Below are positions 5,697-8,611 of a stretch of DNA of 8,611 bases, piece after piece; position 1 is the first letter of the stretch; each line of letters starts with the position of its first letter. Origin of the DNA: Gammaproteobacteria bacterium (GTDB taxonomy: Bacteria > Pseudomonadota > Gammaproteobacteria > SZUA-229). The position numbers and the translations under genes were made by a program. Location: contig DROB01000405.1 of the NCBI GenBank assembly GCA_011321985.1, forward strand, positions 1-8,611. The letters are read 5' to 3'. The notes beneath the pieces are model-generated. The model was not told the DNA's origin. It ran no database searches and saw nothing but the letters and a program-made list of their open reading frames with translations.

Positions 5697-5712
5697 CACC
5701 AGCACTGGTGCT
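5697..5712. repeat. Overlapping palindromes CACCAGCACTGGTG / AGCACTGGTGCT
   Basis: CACCAG-CA-CTGGTG (5697-5710) and AGCAC-TG-GTGCT (5701-5712) are both perfect and share most of their bases, giving a 16-base doubly symmetric element midway between two divergent genes. This is typical of a dimer-binding operator, but no regulator is identifiable. Confidence 0.45.
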
Positions 5713-5747
5713 ACATAAAGGATTCGTTTCAATTACACAGGTATTTT

Positions 5748-6350
5748 ATGGACCAGGACAGTAACACCGCAAACAGGAATGAAGTAACCGGCAGAAACAT
5801 CATGATGCAACTACAGAAAAAACCCTCGAACCACCTCATCTCAGCCTACAACCAGATGATGCAGGTGATGCGTGAAGCTTTCGAACAGACTGACCCGAGC
5901 GATATGTCATTGCAAAAATCCCTGGACATGGCAAAACAGCAGGCGACACGACTCGGTATAATCACCACCGAAGAAGCCCATGAAATCGGCGAATACATCA
6001 AACGTGATATCAATGATGCCGCAGAATACATGATGGAGACCAGTGCTGAATTCTATGACTGGCTGCTGCTGGATATCGAGATAATCGAACGCAAGGTAGT
6101 GGATTTATTTCTATCAGTTGCTGACCACACGCGCGTCGAGCTGGAGCAGTTCAGGCACCCCGGATCAAGCGTCGAAAAAAACAGGCCCGATCAGACTCCG
6201 ATATATAAAAGCGGTGAGATCACCGGTCCGGGCACCCTGATCTGCGAGAGCTGTGGCGAGGCCAAAATATTTACCGATAGTGATGAAATCACCGCCTGCG
6301 AGCAATGTGACCACAACCGGTTTATACGTAGTCATCACAACAGGGATTGA
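5748..6350 (+). CDS. Zinc-ribbon protein of the YbeL / DUF1451 family
   Basis: The protein has 200 residues. The C-terminal third is a zinc ribbon with two CxxC pairs, C166/C169 and C184/C187, introduced by YKSGEITGPGTLICESCG. This closely follows E. coli YbeL (YHSGEVVGLGNLVCEKC ... CPKCGH), a gene also found next to leuS in E. coli. Residues of about 30-135 are predominantly charged and helical in character (for example HEIGEYIKRDINDAAEYM), as in the family. The function is not established; a structural or nucleic-acid-binding role is only suggested by the ribbon. The first 18 residues before the MM at 19-20 have no counterpart in E. coli YbeL as I recall it, and the ribosome site for the ATG at 5748 is weak (CAGG at 5738-5741), so translation might start at residue 19 or 20. 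It is transcribed away from leuS and convergent with lnt. Confidence 0.88.
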   Translation: MDQDSNTANRNEVTGRNIMMQLQKKPSNHLISAYNQMMQVMREAFEQTDPSDMSLQKSLDMAKQQATRLGIITTEEAHEIGEYIKRDINDAAEYMMETSAEFYDWLLLDIEIIERKVVDLFLSVADHTRVELEQFRHPGSSVEKNRPDQTPIYKSGEITGPGTLICESCGEAKIFTDSDEITACEQCDHNRFIRSHHNRD

Positions 6351-6377
6351 TGAGACACCGAACAGCTGTAATAACTT

Positions 6378-6415
6378 AAACCTGACAGGACTGTAATTGA
6401 CCACAGGTTTTTCTT
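6378..6415 (+). terminator. Candidate terminator of the zinc-ribbon gene
   Basis: AAACCTG (6378-6384) pairs with CAGGTTT (6404-6410), followed by a T-rich run to 6415. The 19-base interval contains a smaller ACAG-GA-CTGT hairpin. It begins 28 bases after the stop codon. The long loop makes it weaker than the terminator at 1401. Confidence 0.5.
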
Positions 6416-6488
6416 TCTGCCTTTGAGTGGATGTAATCGCCACCCGGGGATATCCATGTCATCAATAGTCATTGTGGTGTTCTGGGAA

Positions 6489-6529
6489 GAAAAATAGTTT
6501 CGCTCGACAGTCTGCTTTGCGTCGGAAAC
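6489..6529 (-). terminator. Candidate terminator of the corC-lnt operon
   Basis: On the minus strand GTTTC-CGAC (6529-6521) pairs with GTCG-AGC-GAAAC (6508-6497), leaving a 3-base bulge and a 12-base loop, followed by TATTTTTC. It lies about 40 bases after the lnt stop. The bulge and large loop make it only moderately convincing. Confidence 0.38.
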
Positions 6530-6567
6530 GGTCTTTCAGTTTCGTACAGTAACTACCCATTCCTGTG

Positions 6568-8076
6568 CTATTTCCGACTTGAATATTTATATCCGAAACC
6601 AAACAATAACAGGGTGCATAATCCGACGATCAGGCCATCTCCCCATCGTACGAACGGTGTCGAGCCACTCATGGGTTGCACCTCATTCGTTAAAACGCCT
6701 GTTTCAAACTGTGGTAGTTGTTTGATGACCTCACCATGCGGTCCGATAAAAGAGGTAATACCCGTATTGGTCGATCGTATCATATAGCGCCCCGACTCCA
6801 ATGCTCGCATCCGGGCTATCGCATGATGTTGATGTGGTTCATGGGAATCTTCGAACCATGCATCATTACTGACATTGACCAGTATCCTCGCCTCCGGTAG
6901 ATCTTTGATCACGTCACGGGAGAATGCTTCTTCAAAACAGATGGACACTCCCAATGGTATACCCGCTGCCGTCAATAACGTCTGTTCTTCTTCTCCGGTA
7001 GCGATATCCGACATGGGTATCTTTACGAACCGGTTAAAAAACTCGATCAGGAAGCGCAACGGGATGTATTCACCCAATGGTACCAGATGGCGTTTATTGT
7101 ACACGCCACCGTTGACACTGAGCACACTGTTCAGAAGGCGTCTCTTATCATTCTTTACAAAGATACCGAGTAACAGGTCAGCATCACGTCGTTTCATCTC
7201 ATCACCTAACTGATCGATATACGGTACGACGCGATACCAGTAATCAGGGACCGCTGTTTCCGGCCAGACAAACAGATCGACATCTTTCTCCTGCGCCAGT
7301 GATAGATCACGATACAGGTCCATCGTCGGTCGTTTCAGCTGCCTCTTCCATTTATCTTTCTGCGCGATATTTCCCTGTACGATACTGACTTTGATGGTGC
7401 TGCCCTCAGCTCTGGTCCAGTCGATGTTCTTCAATAAACCACCAATGATGAACAACAGGATAACCGGAGTAACGATCAATAGGCCCTGCCTGACATCTCC
7501 CGATTTTTTCAGTTTCAGCACCATGACGAACGCACCTGAACAGACGGCTATAAGACCACTGATAGCATGGTTACCCAAAACTGGTGCGAAACCTGAAAGC
7601 GGGAGATCAATCTGTGTATAACCCAACTGCATCCATGCGAATCCCGTCATCACATAACCCTGCAGCCATTCGAATAAAACCCAGCTTGCCGGATAAAAAA
7701 GCATCAGACGTAAAGTCGAATTTTCAGGTAAGAAACGATTGACGATATACGCCGCCAGTGCGATGTAGAGACTCAGGTAACAGCAGAGCAAAAAAATAAG
7801 AAGCACAGCGAAGAACACCGGAGCACTGCCATGAGTATGCAGACTGTGATAGATCCAGCTGACACCGGTGGCCTGCAGGCCAAGGCTGAACAACCAGGCA
7901 CTGATAGCCGCCTGTTTGGCGGGCAGACTGTCCCATAAGTAAAAAGCAACGGCCAGGGTCAGAAAGACCAGCCAGCTCAGATCGAAAGGAGCGAATGCTA
8001 ATGTCGTCAGTGCGCCCGAGATAAAACCAGGCAGGGCCCAGGCTAACCAGGAGGGACGATAAAAACTACTTTTCAT
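6568..8076 (-). CDS. lnt: Apolipoprotein N-acyltransferase (Lnt)
   Basis: Lnt is an inner-membrane enzyme that moves an acyl chain from phospholipid to the amino group of the N-terminal cysteine of lipoproteins, the last step before Lol-dependent export to the outer membrane. From the ATG at 8076 the protein has 502 residues (E. coli 512). Hydrophobic segments cover roughly residues 8-48, 52-72, 86-114, 124-150, 160-188 and 198-215, then a periplasmic nitrilase-like domain (about 228-470) and a final membrane segment (480-496). The catalytic triad is visible: Glu273 in FVWPETAVP, Lys328 in YNKRHLVPLGEY, and Cys380 in GVSICFEE; Glu336 matches the additional conserved glutamate. VSNDAWFEDSHEPHQHHAIARMRALESGR is also typical of the family. 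The start codon overlaps the corC end by 11 bases. An in-frame GTG at 8112 would add 12 charged residues inside corC and is less likely. Confidence 0.96.
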   Translation of the reverse strand: MKSSFYRPSWLAWALPGFISGALTTLAFAPFDLSWLVFLTLAVAFYLWDSLPAKQAAISAWLFSLGLQATGVSWIYHSLHTHGSAPVFFAVLLIFLLCCYLSLYIALAAYIVNRFLPENSTLRLMLFYPASWVLFEWLQGYVMTGFAWMQLGYTQIDLPLSGFAPVLGNHAISGLIAVCSGAFVMVLKLKKSGDVRQGLLIVTPVILLFIIGGLLKNIDWTRAEGSTIKVSIVQGNIAQKDKWKRQLKRPTMDLYRDLSLAQEKDVDLFVWPETAVPDYWYRVVPYIDQLGDEMKRRDADLLLGIFVKNDKRRLLNSVLSVNGGVYNKRHLVPLGEYIPLRFLIEFFNRFVKIPMSDIATGEEEQTLLTAAGIPLGVSICFEEAFSRDVIKDLPEARILVNVSNDAWFEDSHEPHQHHAIARMRALESGRYMIRSTNTGITSFIGPHGEVIKQLPQFETGVLTNEVQPMSGSTPFVRWGDGLIVGLCTLLLFGFGYKYSSRK

Positions 8077-8611
8077 TGACAGATACGGGCTCAGCCTCTG
8101 CTTCACCTGCACTTTTATGTTCGGATACCAGGCTTACCTGCATATTGTTTATACGGCGAGAGTTAGCACTGATAATTTTAAAATGAAAATTATCGATAGT
8201 CACCTCTTCACCGCGTTCAGGAAGATGACCCAGTTGAAAAGTAACCAGTCCCGCGATGGTCTCAAATTTTTCATGCGTCAGGCTGGAATCGAAATACTGA
8301 TTGAATTCATCGATCGGTGTCAGACCACGGACACTATAGCGCTGGAAGCCACTACGACGAATATTGGTAACATCTGCGGCATCATGCTCATCATCGATCT
8401 CCCCCACTATCTGTTCCAGTACATCCTCGATAGTGACCAGTCCAGCCACGCCTCCATATTCATCGATGACCATCGCCATATGATTCCGGCTCTCACGAAA
8501 ATCTTTCAGTAGTACGTTCAATCGTTTGCTCTCAGGAACAAAAACTGCAGGGCGCAGGATGTCTTTCAGTTCGAAACAGGCCCGGCTCTCTCCATCATTG
8601 TAATGTGTTAA
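8066..8611 (-). CDS. corC: CorC/YbeX-type protein, 3' part (CBS and transporter-associated domains)
   Basis: The last 181 residues are present; the start lies beyond the right edge. The segment begins near the end of the first CBS repeat, then PAVFVPESKRLNVLLKDFR and HMAMVIDEYGGVAGLVTIEDVLEQIVGEIDDEHD (about residues 44-77), the second CBS repeat, nearly identical in pattern to E. coli CorC. The C-terminal CorC/HlyC-type domain follows (about 90-165, with GLVTFQLGHLPERGE). The family is linked to magnesium and cobalt efflux and magnesium homeostasis, but its mechanism in gammaproteobacteria is incompletely defined. The tail after residue 165 is a short Ala/Glu-rich extension, and its coding sequence overlaps the lnt start by 11 bases, supporting translational coupling. 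In many gammaproteobacteria ybeZ and ybeY lie upstream of this gene. Confidence 0.95.
   Translation of the reverse strand, partial: LTHYNDGESRACFELKDILRPAVFVPESKRLNVLLKDFRESRNHMAMVIDEYGGVAGLVTIEDVLEQIVGEIDDEHDAADVTNIRRSGFQRYSVRGLTPIDEFNQYFDSSLTHEKFETIAGLVTFQLGHLPERGEEVTIDNFHFKIISANSRRINNMQVSLVSEHKSAGEAEAEPVSVNEK

Larger units (their letters stand above)
5612..5747. other. Divergent intergenic region between leuS and the zinc-ribbon gene
   Basis: The region is 136 bases long with two notable inverted repeats and only weak promoter matches. I found no convincing -35/-10 pair for leuS on the minus strand. There is no sign of a T-box or a leucine-rich leader peptide. Confidence 0.5.
6351..6567. 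other. Convergent intergenic region between the zinc-ribbon gene and lnt
   Basis: The region is 217 bases long and carries one candidate terminator for each flanking gene. I see no further coding potential beyond opposite-strand shadows. Confidence 0.5.

Noticed and set aside
5612..5747. Leucine-responsive leader or T-box upstream of leuS
   Set aside because: I see no leucine-codon-rich short frame, no T-box sequence and no terminator/antiterminator pair; the inverted repeats are too small for that.
8077..8112. Upstream GTG start for lnt
   Set aside because: It would add 12 residues lying fully within corC; the ATG at 8076 matches the usual Lnt N-terminus just before the first membrane segment.
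8117..8512. 131-codon plus-strand frame opposite corC
   Set aside because: A shadow of the conserved CBS-domain coding sequence, with no ribosome site and no recognisable family.
1..8611. CRISPR array, insertion sequence, prophage or attachment site
   Set aside because: There are no regularly spaced repeats, transposase-like proteins, terminal inverted repeats or tRNA-like sequence in the window.

Overview
This window is a mostly conserved housekeeping stretch that looks gammaproteobacterial. The evidence is protein-level similarity (recalled by eye, not searched) of ProA, HolA (DNA polymerase III delta), LptE, LeuRS, Lnt and CorC to gammaproteobacterial forms, together with the familiar neighbourhood corC-lnt / leuS-lptE-holA / proA. 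Base composition is close to balanced, with AT-rich intergenic spaces. I cannot place it at genus level. The leucyl-tRNA synthetase lacks the leucine-specific insertion found in E. coli and Pseudomonas, so the organism is probably outside those groups.

Layout from left to right. Positions 3-917 (minus) hold the first 305 residues of proA (gamma-glutamyl phosphate reductase, proline synthesis), cut by the window edge. Positions 918-1218 are an AT-rich control region with two palindromes and a good sigma70-type promoter pointing right. It drives a 52-codon gene of unknown function at 1219-1377 (plus), which ends in a strong hairpin terminator at 1401-1431 that is symmetrical enough to work in both directions. 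Positions 1534-5611 (minus) are the leuS-lptE-holA operon: tRNA charging, the outer-membrane LPS translocon lipoprotein, and the replication clamp-loader delta subunit. leuS and lptE are separated by one base. Between lptE and holA lies a 19-codon reading frame that has the best Shine-Dalgarno sequence seen in this window and overlaps the holA start as ATGA. A divergent intergenic region (5612-5747) with palindromes separates leuS from a zinc-ribbon protein of the YbeL/DUF1451 family (5748-6350, plus). A convergent gap (6351-6567) carries a candidate terminator for each side. Positions 6568-8611 (minus) hold lnt (apolipoprotein N-acyltransferase) overlapping the 3' part of corC, which is cut by the right edge.

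How the genes fit together: LptE is a lipoprotein, and its mature form depends on Lnt, so two envelope-assembly genes sit on either side of leuS. corC-lnt and leuS-lptE-holA each look translationally coupled. proA appears to be transcribed independently of holA because the bidirectional terminator and the orphan small gene lie between them.

I see no mobile element, CRISPR array, tRNA or rRNA, and nothing resembling a defence or biosynthetic system. The parts most likely to be undescribed are small: the self-contained 52-codon gene cassette and the 19-codon reading frame ahead of holA.
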